Origin: Metarhizium brunneum
Taxonomy: Eukaryota > Ascomycota > Sordariomycetes > Hypocreales > Clavicipitaceae
NCBI RefSeq assembly: GCF_013426205.1
Contig: NC_089422.1
Span: 9,327,001 to 9,391,000 of the forward strand
Length of the DNA: 64,000 bases
Direction: 5' to 3'
Shown: one piece after another, positions 30,092-41,997 of the stretch
How the letters are laid out: each line of letters opens with the position of its first letter
How positions within the stretch are numbered: position 1 is the first letter of the stretch
Notes under the pieces: generated by a model
Database searches by the model: none
What the model was told of the DNA's origin: nothing
Seen by the model: the letters and a program-made list of their open reading frames with translations, nothing else
Made by a program: the position numbers and the translations under genes

Positions 30092-33000
30092 ATGTCCACC
30101 GACCCCCCCATCCGACGAATTCCACCGCAGCATGTTCACCACGCACAAACCGCGCAAATGAGTTCCTTTCAGTTTGCACCCCAGCAGTTTCCCCAGAGGG
30201 AAACGCAAAAGAGTTAGTATTCTGGTTGCGCCCTCGTTGCGACGCACCGTCACCCGCCGCCGGGGCCATGCGCTGTGCCGTAGGCTGACGGCTTCTGCTC
30301 CAGATTATGTCTTCGTCGACGAACACAATCGCCACAAGCGACTCAAAGGTTTGACCGGACCAGAGGCATCACCTCGCTCGCATGTCCACGCGCCCAAGTT
30401 CTGACCATTTGGCAATAGTTATGAGAGCGTGCGAAGGCTGTCGAAAAAGAAAGATCAAGTGCGATGCGGCCACCACCAACACCTGGCCGTGCTCGGCATG
30501 TATCCGCCTCAAGCTTCACTGCGTGCGACCAAACGGTTATGAAGGCTCGGATACAACCACCACATACGATACCATCCTGGATCCTTCCGCCCAGTTTCAG
30601 CAAATGTCCTTGCCGGGACAAGCCGGACACGACTCTTCAAAGCCAATACCAGACGTGTACCAAGGCTCCTTCACCGACCGAGACCAAACCGCCTTTCAGC
30701 AAGTCTCATTTGACACGGCGTCGGGCCAACACAACTTGCACTACACCACGGTGCCAGCTGCGGCAGTATTGGACCACGTCTATGGAGGTCCCGACGCATT
30801 TCCGACGCCGCCAATGCACCAGGGACCAAGGCCAGAGTCATCCCCAGAAGCACAGTCCGTCGACTCGTACCAACAGCAGGATTTCGCAGACCTGTTGGGT
30901 GGGCTACGACTCAATGAAATTGGAACGGGTATGTTTCGGGCTTGAGACAGCGTGTGGACAGGACACTATGGACTAACTTGGGGCCACTCTAGCGCCATAT
31001 CTGAGAAACAAGGCTTCGTTTCGCCGGGAAGAACAGCCAGCGGTGGAGGATGACGACGATTACGGCTCCATTCTACCTGCCGTGACGGCAATACCAGGTC
31101 ACAAGATTCGTATTCCCCCAGCGTTGATGCCGGACGAGTCTACCGCCCTACACCATTTCGACCTTTACTTTCGCCATGTGCACCCGTATGTCCCCGTCTT
31201 GGATAAAGCCGCATTCTATCAGCAATGGAACACGGGCCGAGAGTCTATTTCTCCCCTCATCCTTGAAGCAATCTTCACCATTGGCGGCCGGCTGGCGGAG
31301 GAGCCGGCAATGGGACAGCAGTGGCTTGCGCTGGCGTCAAGTACGTTGACCAGCTGAACTTCCCATTCGCTTTCAAGCCAATCCGTTATACCTAACACGA
31401 TATACACTGAATAGGACATGCCGACTCTTTCATGGATGTACCCAGACTAAGTACCCTCCAAGCTTTACTAATGATGCTCAAGGCTCGCGAAGCTGCTCCA
31501 AAACGAGGGTACTTTTACCGCTCCTGGATGCTCGTCGTACAATGCGTGCAGATGGGCAAGGATCTAGGACTGGATGAACACTTTGAGGATCATCAAGCCG
31601 GAATTTCTTGCGGTTTTACGCCTGCTGAATGCCGTCTTCGAACAAGGATATGGCAGACCATTTTTGTTTGCGAGAACATGGTCGGGGCCCCCCAAGGTCA
31701 GATCAAGTCCCTTTTGAATTCTATTCGAATCCGACTAATGCCCTCGCCCAATAGGGAGACACGACTTGACCGTGAACCATGAGTCGGTTGACTTTAACCC
31801 CCCTCGCCCTATCCCGGGTGGGGACGAGAGCGAATACCACGTTTCTCGAAATTTCACTTATCTGGCGCGTATCCTGCGAAACATCAGAAAGATGAGTATC
31901 GCCTATGCGAAACTGAGAAGAACCAAGGATTGGGCAGTCAATCCAGAGTTTCAGCAACTTGAGCAAATGATTTCAGCATACCTTCCCGCGTTGCCTGGCG
32001 ACATGACCATCAACTTCCCCCCCGACAGTTCGCCGCCATATTTACCATCATCCTTCCTAGGGAACCTGCATTCATATTACTACCTCCTGCAAATCCTGTA
32101 TCATCGACCAGTCCTGTCATTCCTCGACCCGACCGCAAACGAGGCGCAATGGAAACATCACATGATGATTAGTTACAACTCTGCAAAGGCCCTCTGCCGG
32201 TTGCAAGAAGCCACGTTGAAACAGTATGGTCTGGTCGATCTGCAGAGTATGCAACGCGGCTTTAGTTTCGCATTATACGCCGGTCTTTCCTGCATTGTCA
32301 TTCATCTGGTAGGTGACTTCTTGAGACTTGTTCCGCGTAGACGAGACAAGACGGTAGGATGCTGACGGAACAAGGTCGCCATCGTATCACCCGACCCTGA
32401 TCTCAATTCTGATGCACGCGAGTACTTTGAGCGTCATATGAGGCTGATGGAGACGGTAATGGAAGCTTGGCCGATGCCCGACTTGCAGAAGCAGGTTGAC
32501 GCTATTCGTGAAGCATTCTCTGCAGACATTGGGCGGCCGTTTGTACTCAAGCCCTCATTCCCTTATGGCAGTCCGCATCCCTCCAACCAGTCAAGCTCGC
32601 CCCGAGGGACTATGGCCTACCACATCCCCGCGCACCGTACAGGCTCCATGGATCATCAGCTTGATCCCTCCAACCAACATGTCAGTTATATAAACCGCCC
32701 CATTACACCTCCAATTTCTGTGGGCCCAATGGACAGCAGAAGTGACTCCCCAGCCGTACAGTCGCTCGTCATGATGCCCCAAGACGGTCAGGTCCCGGAT
32801 ATGCAACAGACCCTGGGCCTTGCCAACAACCCACCGACTTGGAATCCGGCACGTATCTTCGAGTAAGTCGTCCGCTGCCTTTTAACCCCCACTGGCAAAG
32901 TTTTCAAGTACCGAGCACGAAAATGGCAGGACCGCTAACACCACATGTAGACACTGGAATACCTCTTTCGGTACGCCATCCCAGCCTGGCACTGTCCTAG

Positions 33001-33260
33001 GCTCCGCTTCTCAGGCAACATCACTGAACGTTGTTACTGCAGGTGTTCCCGACCAAACTACCATTGCGGACCAAGCGTCGAATCAGTCACTGTCCCCAGG
33101 TACTCAGCAGATGACCCACCAACAGTATTCTACGACGACGTCGATGCCAAACTTTATCACTCCTGCCATGTGGCAAGAGTCTGTGGCCAGCGTATACGAA
33201 GGAGGTCTCAAGAGAGGCTGGGACTATGACGGCGGAATGGTGCTGATGAAGCGACGATGA
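30092..33260 (+). CDS. Zn2Cys6 transcription factor with fungal MHR domain
   Basis: Eight exons: 30092-30212, 30304-30348, 30419-30928, 30993-31340, 31415-31696, 31755-32308, 32375-32862, 32951-33260, giving 885 residues. The first two exons are inferred because they restore NYVFVDEHNRHKRLK directly before MRACEGCRKRKIKC; a start inside exon 3's frame would drop this basic block. The zinc cluster spans residues 60-90 with six cysteines (spacing 2-6-9-2-6). The fungal transcription-factor middle homology domain runs from about LHHFDLYFRHVHPYVP through IWQTIFVCENM and beyond. The C-terminus ends in GLKRGWDYDGG and MLMKRR-like basic residues. The cluster and flanks recall CLR-1/ClrA-like regulators of plant-cell-wall degradation genes, but I cannot confirm that subfamily. 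A long C/T-rich upstream region suggests a complex promoter. Confidence 0.87.
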
Positions 33261-34234
33261 ATGCCAACGATACAAGACGACCTTTCTAATCCACGGGCTC
33301 GGACCACGGCGGCTATATAATAGGAGGTTGTGTCGAAGACGGACTTGCAGCGGAATATTGGCACGTTGGCGTAATCACAAAAAAGCCACTCGGAACTTTT
33401 TCTTCCATCACACAGCAACGACCCCGGTTAGGGTTACCAGGCACATGAACTTTTCGCTGTTGACCTTTGTTCGAATTGCTTGGCATGGGCCGACGATATA
33501 CACGATGGAGACAACAAATACGCATCAAAAAAGGAGAAGAGTACAAAATAACAAAATAAAACGAATTCGTGTTGGACATCAAAGGAAGGAGGGACAGGCG
33601 GCCGGGTAAGTCGTCGAGTCGAAACAGGCAATGGCAGCCAGCTTGTAATTGATGCCGCGGAACGAACTTATGAAGCCATGATGGGAAGGGGCGTTAACGG
33701 GAGCATATTTAAATGGCATTTCATCAGAGGTTGATATCACATGATGCTTTAATGTACCCAGAGTAAAATGTACAGTAGAATCGTGGTCGACTCGGTAAGC
33801 AATATACCAAGGGGTGGCATGCCGGTGAGAGAGTTGGCTCAATGGATTTGAATACAAAGGACTGGATAGTTGATGCTGCCAACATGAGAAGAGAGCGCTA
33901 TCCGAGTTGACCTTGGATATGTAATGTACATAATACGGCATGTTGAAGCGGTGGTGTCGGGGTGCCGAAATGGAAACCCGCGGGGCAGCAACAGCCGGGG
34001 CAACGAACCCGAAACCCAGTGCCTCTAGTCTTGCAGCATGATGATGATACGGCGGCAACGAGCGATGATTTGCCCCCTTTTTGTTTCCGATATTTGATGC
34101 AGTGTTGCTTCTTTTGCCACCCCGAGCAAGTAGGCATGCAAAACTCCAAACGCTCAGAGCCACGCCTCGACCGGCCGGGCCCCTGAGCAACGTTGCCCCC
34201 TCCCCCTTTTGCCTGAAACGTCCACGACCAACGT
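33261..34234. other. 3' intergenic between convergent genes
   Basis: Contains the 3' flanks of the Zn2Cys6 gene and the TMEM70-like gene. A TTAGGGTTA occurs near 33428. The long minus-strand frame that crosses it overlaps the TMEM70-like gene in another frame and is not a gene. Confidence 0.5.
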
Positions 34235-35216
34235 TCAGACAGGGCCGGGAGCGTCTCTCCTGGCAATCTTGTCCCTGACCGCCTCCCAAATCCACGTATC
34301 CACCGCCGCCGCCTTGTTCCTCCTCGCCTGGTGCCCGGCAGCCACCCTCTGCTTGCCGCCGCCGCCGTCCTGCACGTAGAAGGCCCCCACGGCCCGATAC
34401 ATGTACCACCTCCTGGCGGCGTTGTCGGCCGCCGTGTCCCGGACGTAGTTGACGAGGCCCAGGCGCCTGCTGCGGGGCGGGGCGGCGCGCAGGTCGGCGG
34501 CCCGGACGGCGGTGCAGCGCGGCGCGGCGACGAGGCTCATGGTGGTGAGGGTGAGGCGGGCGGCGGGCGGCAGGGCGCCGACGAAGCGGGCCAGGGAGGC
34601 GGGGGACGCGCGCGCCGCCGCGGGCAGGTGCATGTGCACGTGGGTGACGAAGGGCGCCGTCGACCAGGCCACGAAGACGGCGGGGACGATGCCGCAGGCG
34701 GCGACTAGAATTAGTTAGTGGGTGAGTCGGCGGTGAAGTTTGGGGGAGAGATGGAGATGGACTGGTCTACTTACCTGCTGCCGTGGCGGGGGGCGGCTTC
34801 CCGGCCCGGAAGTAGCTTGGTGCTGCGAGGAGCGTGAAGAAGGCGCCGAGGAGGAGGCTCGTGAGCTTGAGCACGGCGAGGAAGGCGATTCTCCCGGCGC
34901 CGGCGTGGTAGATGAGGATGCGTTCGGGGATGTCTGGCCTCGTTTTAGCTGTGGATAGGGACGGGGGGGGAGGACGCGTGCTGGTACCGTGGGATTTGGC
35001 GCTTTGCGCGGCCGACTTGGCTTGTCGCTTGGCGGCTTCACTGCTGGATTTTGATGGTTGATGAGCAAAGGACCGGAGTTGGCTTGGGGGGCGGGTGAGG
35101 CGCAGGTGCGGGCTGCCGAGTTGGAGTATGCGTCGCCATGGGGGCTGTGGTTTGGGAGGGACTCGGGCGAGGGTTGGGAGGATGGCCTTGGGGGCCGGCA
35201 CGCGTAGGATGAGCAT
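34235..35216 (-). CDS. TMEM70-like mitochondrial inner-membrane protein
   Basis: Two exons, 35216-34775 and 34704-34235, joined across a 70-nt intron (GTAAGT...ACTAAC...TAG), 303 residues. The ATG at 35216 is preferred to one 25 codons upstream because it opens an Arg/Pro/Leu-rich presequence typical of mitochondrial import. After a disordered Ser/Lys/Pro linker comes ERILIYHAGAGRIAFLAVLK, a first hydrophobic segment (LLLGAFFTLLAAPSYF), then a second across the splice (GIVPAVFVAWSTAPFVTHV) followed by the matrix-side stretch THVHMHLP, RLTLTTMSL, GLVNYVRD. This two-helix hairpin with flanking conserved blocks fits the TMEM70/TMEM186-like family, linked in animals to assembly of respiratory complexes I and V. 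A comparable role here is inferred from family only. The exon-2 region is very GC-rich, with alanine and arginine runs. Confidence 0.72.
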
Positions 35217-36141
35217 GGTTTGCGGGTGGTGAGGTGGATGTGATGGTGGTGAGTTGTGTCGTGGTGTCGCGGGAATGGGCTTTGGGAGCATAGCTTACCC
35301 TATACGTGTTTACGTCGGAATTATTGAATTATTGCACCGTGTATAGACTAGTGCGCATATTTCGAGCTGTGAAGTCTTTTATTCTCGTTATGTTCTCTCG
35401 TCAATGTTAGTTTTTATGTATTGTTTTTATAACAGCTTGCAGAGATGGTCGGGGGTGTAGATTGATTTACGACTTGCGCGGCACCTGATACCAGATGTCT
35501 ATTTGCATCTCGAAATACATGCGGCGGGTTATAATGACAAAAATGACAAATGGAACCATGGCCATCATGGAGCGTTTTCGACATAGCCGCCTACTCAGCC
35601 CGATCCATAAAAAAAATGAAAAATAAAAATAAACGCCATGTAAACAGGGCGGAATATCTATTCAACCTTGCCCCTGCAGCAAGCGCAGCTCTTTCAAGGC
35701 GGATCCTTGCCGTCCCGTGGACTAGCTTGTTGCTCATTACTGTATTTAGAAGCGGCATGGACCGATTCCCGCGTCAACACCGCGAGCTTATTGGAGGGCA
35801 GACAAGATACTCGCAACTCCATGCAACGGCCTGGAGACTAGCGCTGGCCCAAGGCGAATGAGACTCAACAGCTCGTCTTACGTGACATGGTTCGTCGCCA
35901 CAAAGAACTGGGCATGTGAGCGTCAGCATGCTGACACCAAGGCCATCTCGCATCCGAGGCGGCCTCGCCCTTTTCAAACGAAAGAGACACTCGCGCTCGC
36001 TGAACAGCTTCTCGCTTCCTCTTCTTTCCCGCGCGGCTCGCAGCTGTAACTTGTCTTGTTGAGCCGGGGGAATGCAAACGGCCGAGATTGTCAACCCGTC
36101 TTGCAGCTCGGAGAAGCACGACTCTTCCCCCAGAGACCACA
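35217..36141. other. Divergent promoter region
   Basis: Lies between the starts of the TMEM70-like gene (minus) and the cell-surface protein gene (plus). Several short frames, none supportable. Confidence 0.5.
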
Positions 36142-36959
36142 ATGGGGACTGCTACATTCATCCTCTTCCTCTGCGCCCTGGCCGCCAACGCTGTCTGCAA
36201 GACCAACTTTACACAGCCGCCGGCCAATGGACCCAACGCCAACTACCAAGACAACCCGGTGTACCAGCAAGGCCAGAAGATAGACGTACAGTGGAAGTCG
36301 GACCTTGACACCATGGACCTCTTTGTTTTCCAGCAGTACCCAGCTGCCGGGAAGGGAGTTCAGTTTCTCAAGAAACTCCGCGGTAGGTCGCGATGCCACA
36401 AACCCGCCCCTTTTCCACGCGTCCGTCCTCGCGCACTAACCACACCCCACGGCGGCATATAGAAGGCACCAGGTCGACCAGTCTCATCTGGACCGTCAGC
36501 CTCGACGGGCTAAGCAGGAATGTGCCCCGGGGAGAAAACGCCATACTCTACTTTGCGGTGCTGCGCGCCAGGAGCCCAGACAGGGACGGCACGAGCCACT
36601 ACTTCAACGTGAGCGTGCCCGACGCGGCCTCGACGACCGCACCCGCGACCCAGACATCCGACGTGCCCACAATGTCCACGACGACGCCGGCCGCGACGGA
36701 CGTGCCGGAGAGTTCTGGAGAGAGCGGCCCGGGCCTGTCCAGGGGGGGTGTGGCCGGCGTGGCGGTCGGCAGCACAGTCGGCGGCCTCTTGCTCCTCGGC
36801 GGGATGGGACTGCTGGCGTGGAGGAAGATGCGGAGAGGCAGGCCGGCAGAGGACGCTGCAGTCTCGGACGCGAAGCCCCCGGAGCTGGCGGGCCCTGCTA
36901 TCCACGAAGCGCCTGCTGAGCATCGGCCCCGTAGCACGCCTGTGTACGAGGCCCCGTAG
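36142..36959 (+). CDS. Single-pass cell-surface protein
   Basis: Two exons, 36142-36382 and 36463-36959, 245 residues; the 80-nt intron has a CACTAAC branch site and joins KLR to EGTRS in frame. Residues 1-18 are a signal peptide (TFILFLCALAANAV core). The ectodomain (about 20-155) contains FTQPPANGPNANY, YQQGQKIDVQWKSDLDTMDL and SLIWTVSLDG, a pattern of a small beta-sandwich seen in fungal plasma-membrane or wall-linked proteins. A Ser/Thr-rich linker, likely O-mannosylated, precedes a Gly/Leu transmembrane helix (about 195-217, GGLLLLGGMGLLAW) with a basic stop (RKMRRGR). A short acidic/proline tail lies in the cytosol. The topology suits a wall-stress sensor or adhesion protein, but no specific family is recognised. 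Confidence 0.8.
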
Positions 36960-37893
36960 GCTTTTGTATAGGAGAGGGTGAATAGTGGTGTTAGCGGGAT
37001 TCGTCGGCCATGTACCAAGACGGCAAGAGAGGCTGATCATGGGGCCATTTTGAACCAAGAGTCGGGGGTACGTTACCAAATAAAGACGGAGCCGAGGAGG
37101 AGACAGAGCTGCGGAGGACGAGAGATGGGCACTCAGAGTCTCAGACTGGGACGCGATGTTGTGAACTATGTCATGTATAGGAGGCAAAATGTGTCGGACT
37201 GAATCAGGTACCTGGCTGTTGCGCTCGATACTATACTACACTATAGCATACTATAGCATAGTAGTATGTATATACCTTGTTGGTGGGCGAATATATTCTG
37301 CCACAGACTGTCACGGTCCGGCTTTGCTGCCTACACCATCGTGAGTAACCGAGTTGTGAGGCTCTTGGCGGGGTACCGGGGGGAAAGTCACAAAGCTCTT
37401 CGTATTTTGCATGGCAGATCGTGCAGCGTTTCTTCCTCTCGTCGGCGCCTGGCGTGTTTGGTCTGGGCCGAGTCCCACTTGCGATCAATCGATCCCTGAA
37501 CGTTGGACAAAGTTCTGCATTTGCCGAGAAGATGGACTCATCTACAGTGAGCCGGCCACTTAGGTGGCTGTAGATAAGATGATACCTGAAGTGCTGTCAC
37601 CACTTTAAAAGTACACTAGTCCATATTCCATGGTTAACCCTGACTCCTAACCCTAACTAACGCCTACTAACCCCAACCACCAAACTAAGTGGGGCTAGAT
37701 TCGTGTGAGTACCTGAGCCTAGAATATCGTGTCTTCAGGCACACGTCGTGTTTGACGTTGTGGACGCCTTGATTTACTACATAAACCCGCCGAGTGCTTA
37801 AACCCCGAATCATGTCGAGCTCCTTCGCCGCGCTGTCAACTCAACGGCCGTTTCAACCTTCTTTCCTAGACAGCAACTTGATCCTCGTTCACC
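36960..37893. other. Intergenic with short telomere-like motifs
   Basis: No gene supported. Near 37235-37265 there is a small repeat of CTATA/CATAC units. At 37634-37675 several TAACCC-type words occur (TAACCCTGACTCC, TAACCCTAACTAAC), imperfect and not in tandem. Confidence 0.45.
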
Positions 37894-40162
37894 ATGGAAC
37901 CAGCGGCTGCCATCAAACTTCCTGGCCTCGGCCTCCCGGTTGACTTTCTCCCCGATGCGGAGCACCGCTTCCCCGTGCTGGTGGGAAACTCCAAGATAGA
38001 CTTCAAAGCCAACACGCTCACGATCCGAGAGCTCTGCATGATGCAGTTCATCGAGGAGATCACCAACAAGCCGGACTGGTGGGTCAAGGTTCACGACGCA
38101 GAAATCGCCGCCAGGTGGAAGGCCGAAGCTCTTGAGATGAACTGGGCCGCCTTTCTCAAGCATGCCGATTTTTCGCCCGCCATGGCCGATGCCGTACGTG
38201 TACCTGGCTGACGGATATACACTTGTAAGACGACCATGGCAAAGCTAACACGCCGTTCCATCCTACAACCAGTGCATTCAAGAGCTCAAGCTCAAGGCCG
38301 ACCTGTTCCAGAAAACGAGCCTCGTGCCCGTCTTTGACTACACGACTGCCGTTATCAAGTCTGATGACTTGATCCCGGAGCCTCTCTGGCAGGCACTCAG
38401 CCAAGGAGTCAAGCTCTTGGAAGACGTGCCCGAGGACGAAAAGGACTGGCATCCAGGGAGCGACGGAAAGGTGCTCGACTTGGTGCACCCTTCGCTGTGG
38501 CCCTTGGTCTACGGCAAGTCTCGCATCCTGCCCGACCGACGAATCGGCCTGTCTGATGCGCTCGACAATTGCGGCATGGGCGACGTCATCCCAGAGCCGG
38601 CACCGCCCAGTGGCCGCAACCGGCACTGCACTTCGACCAAATTCCAGTGGCTGCCGTGCGACGTCTCGGTGGAAAAGGGGCGTGCCAAAATCGAGAGCTA
38701 CATAAACAACCTGCACCCCGTCAAGCATGCTTCCCTGTACCCCGTCATTGAGAGGTTCATCGAAAAGGCCCTGCCGGCCTGGGACCTTCTCTACCGCTGG
38801 CCAGAAGAGTTTGAAACCCAGCGGCTGACGACGGATTCTGTGTCGGTGCGATGCAGAACCAGACGCAACTGCGCAAAGTCCCCTCACACTTGCGAGCCCA
38901 AGGCTCGGCCGACCAGGGACGATGAGCCTCGGCGTAGTGCCTATGAAGACCCCTACAGCGATTCTGAGGTGTCGGAGTCGGAGGAGGAAATTGATGATGT
39001 GGATGATGAAGACGAGGAAGAGGACGACGAAGAAGAGGAGGAGGAGGATGATGTTAGTCAGGATGAGGGAAACAGGAACCAGAGGACCGAATCCGAGGAA
39101 TTGCCCAATCCAAGTAAACTGTTAGTTCAAATGGGCCCCCCAAAGCAAGATGAACCAGAGAGCGAGTACGAAACAGAGCAGTACGACAGTGCCGAGGACA
39201 GGGCCAATGCCGCAGAGCAATACACCAAAGACGAAGAAGAAGAAGAAGACGAAGACGAAGAGGACGAGGAGCGCGACCCCAACCACGTTTCCGAAAACGA
39301 AGTCAAGCGCCGCGACTGGCGCTGGTTCTACAAAACCCACCCCGTCAACGCCCCCGAGCCCAGCACCGAGTCGCCCCTCAAGCTCAGCGCCTCGGACGTC
39401 AAGACAACCGACTTCCTGGCCCCAAAGCAGCCGCAGCCGCAGCCGGAGGTCCAGGGCGACCCGCCCAGCCGCCGCCTCCAAGTCATTGTCAAGCTGGCCA
39501 ACATCCACCTCACGCCAGAACGGCCCAGCTACGACGGCGGATCGTGGCACGTCGAGGGCCAGCTCAACGAGCACATCTGCGCCACGGCCCTCTTCTACCT
39601 CGACAGCGACAACATCACCCCCAGCCGCCTGGAGCTGCGCACACAGGCCAACCGCGAGGGCCTCGACAAGTTCGGCCGCCTGCGCTACGAGCAGTACGAC
39701 TGGCGCACCATCCGGCGCACCTTTGCCATCGCCCGGCCGGGCGGCGGCGCGACGACCCAGCACGTCGGCAGCGTGCTCACGCGCGGCCGCCGCGCCCTCT
39801 TCTTCCCCAACGTGCTGCAGCACCGCGTCGCGCCCTTCCGCCTCGCCGACCCCGCGCGCCGCGGCCACCGCAAGATCCTGGCCCTGTTCCTCGTCGACCC
39901 GGCCGTCCCTGTCGTCTCCACAGCCAGCGTCGCCCCGCAGCAGAAGCACTGGTGGCTCGGCCGCCTGGGCCTCGATGCAGGAGGCCGCGGGTCCAGGCTG
40001 CCGCCGGAGCTGACCGCCATGATGCTGCGCAACGTCGAGTTCCCCATGGGCCGGGAGGCGGCTGCCGCCCTGAGGCGGGAGCTGATGGAGGAGCGGACGG
40101 CGAGCGAGTCTCAGACGGCGGATAGGATGGGGCGCGTCGAGTGGAACTTTTGCGAGCATTAA
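37894..40162 (+). CDS. DUF4246-family protein with acidic insert
   Basis: Two exons, 37894-38193 and 38273-40162, 729 residues; the 79-nt intron joins MADA to CIQELKLK. Family blocks present: LTIRELCMMQFIEEITNKP (N-terminal), DLVHPSLWPLVYG, TSTKFQWLPCDV, SYINNLHPVKH, and the C-terminal HVEGQLNEHICATALFYLD through VLQHRVAPFRL to HRKILALFLVDP. Between them lies an acidic, disordered insert of roughly 120 residues (38.93-39.29 kb) dominated by Asp and Glu. The C-terminal domain has the spacing of a double-stranded beta-helix dioxygenase: His526-Val-Glu528, His617 and Arg633 could be the iron ligands and the 2-oxoglutarate-binding Arg. That catalytic reading is inference; the family is otherwise of unknown function. 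The C-terminal half is far more GC-rich than the N-terminal half. No signal peptide. Confidence 0.85.
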
Positions 40163-40869
40163 GATGGACCAGACGGGCGCTTTGCTCTGCTGGCGTGTCC
40201 TGGCTGTTTGTGGTGTGTGTGTATCTAGATTTGCGAGAAACGGGGGCAGGAGGGCATCGCGCGATGCGTGGCGTTTTATAGAGATGGTTTGGTTCTTGGA
40301 AGCGCTGCAAACATTGACCCTTCTTTGCGAATTTGTTCGTACATGGTAGACTTTGCCGGGCACATATGTAAACGTGTGGTCCCTATCATGCAAGAGTTGG
40401 CTTGAGGAGCCGAAGCTTGATTCATAGACGGGCCTGAGCGATTGCTGTTTCCGACGTGAGCATAACCCGCTGGTTCCAGGCACCCGCCACTGCGACCTTG
40501 ACCGGGCGTCACTTGGATCTGGTCATGTTTGTAGCACGACGCCCCCGGCTAAACTGACGCTCGACGTCGACGAAGCGACATGCCACTTGACTGGACAGAA
40601 CAGATGCAACGAGGAGCGGTCTTGGGAATAAAATGGAAACAGCACACATATCCCAGCTGAGACATAACCTTGCCCATGGCACAATCCTGCTTTTCCCATT
40701 CATCTACGCACATATTGTACATGCCAAACGCCAGCCGGGACAAGGGCCGAATTAAAAAAAGAAAAGAAAAGCCAAAACACTGTATACTCTCAACTTGTAG
40801 CAGCCCAGAGGCCTATTCGTGCCATCCGCGCCCCTAGCCCATCTAACCCAGCCGTCTTTTCTTCGCCCG
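40163..40869. other. Intergenic between convergent genes
   Basis: 3' flanks of the DUF4246 and BuGZ-like genes. An A-rich patch at 40754-40773. No gene supported. Confidence 0.5.
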
Positions 40870-41997
40870 CTAAGCGCCGACCTGTGGAACAAATGCGTAT
40901 CGAGGCAACGCCGCCATTCTCTCCTCCGGACTGAATTCGACATCGTCATAAATCATCCTGCCCTTCTTCTCCTTCTTGGCCTTCCTGTCGCCCGCGTCAT
41001 CGGCTTCCTGTGCCTGCTGCGGCTTGACGCCCGCCTCGGCCATGCGGATCAGTTGGTCGACGTCGTCGCCCACGCCGCCGGCCGCACCACCCTGTGGCTG
41101 CCAGTAGCCTGCCTGGGGCGGTCGTTGCGGCAGAACAGTCCCCCCGAGAGCGTGGCTGGGAGGTCGGGCGGGTAGGGAGTCGGCAGGGTATGCGTACGCC
41201 TGCTGCCCGGGGTATGTGGGCTGCGCGGCGGTTTGCTGCTGGTTTCCCTAAAGACGCCGGTTAGAAGACTCTCGTTATTTTGCCCAAGTGGCAACATGTA
41301 CACCCGTTCGTTTCACGTACTTGTTCCGTGGGAGGGGTGTTGGTTCGCTCCTCCGCCGCGGGAGGTAGTGTGCCCGCCTTCTTCTGCGCTCTAAACTCGG
41401 CCAGTCTTTTCAAGAGGTCCTCCGACGCTTCCACCCTGACCTTCTTCCTGGGCATCGCCTGTCCCGAGGCAGGGTTGCCCGTTGCGATGCGCCGGTCCTC
41501 CTGGGCCTGGTAGAAGTTCTGGATGATTCGGCTGCGGTGTTGCTCCAGGGCGTCCTGGGGAATACCCTCCATTCCAAAGATTTCGACTTCGAGTCCTTGG
41601 CGGTTAGGAAGCGCATTTTCGACCTGGCTGAGGGTTTCTTTGTGGACTTGGTTCAAGTGTACGGAGAGACCTGTTCGAGGTTGGTATTTAGCAAACCTGT
41701 GTGTCACGATTGCGTTGTAGGCTGCGACTTCACGTCCCAAATGAAGAGCGTCTCTCATACCTCCGGCTGTGTTGAGTCGTCGTCCGCAACGATCGCATTT
41801 GAAATGTTTGGCTTTTTGGTGAGAGATGAGGAGCTTCAAATCTTCAAAATCTCGTTCGCCTGCGAATAATGCCAAGTCAGAATTCAGTCTCGAGTCCTTT
41901 CAGTTGAACAGCGGCGGTGTCTAATCGTACAGTAATAACACCAAGGACGAACTAGCACCTCCTCGATGTCGGGGTGACCACGCTTCTTTTTGCCCAT
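40870..41997 (-). CDS. BuGZ/ZNF207-like zinc-finger protein
   Basis: Four exons: 41997-41931, 41859-41761, 41670-41321, 41247-40870, 297 residues. The joined N-terminus reads MGKKKRGHPDIEEVL, then PWCYYCERDFEDLKLLISHQ, KAKHFKCDRCGRRLNTAGG, LSVHLNQVHKETL: two C2H2 fingers with the exact layout of BuGZ/ZNF207. It is followed by the family signature EVEIFGMEGIP. In animals this protein binds microtubules and spliceosome factors and loads Bub3; in fungi the role is not settled. The middle is disordered (AEERTNTPPTEQ, then Gln/Pro/Tyr-rich), typical of the family's phase-separating region. The C-terminus has a helix and GRMIYDDVEFSPEERMA. Intron 2 is 90 nt, divisible by three and free of stops, so retention would insert 30 residues into finger 2. 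Without removing it the finger would be broken, which is why I splice it. Confidence 0.87.

Noticed and set aside
33579..34409. 276-residue minus-strand frame
   Set aside because: Overlaps the TMEM70-like coding exon in another frame and has Gly/Arg composition due to high GC.
39122..40483. 453-residue minus-strand frame opposite the DUF4246 gene
   Set aside because: Antisense shadow of GC-rich coding DNA; its Val/Phe run mirrors the acidic insert on the plus strand.
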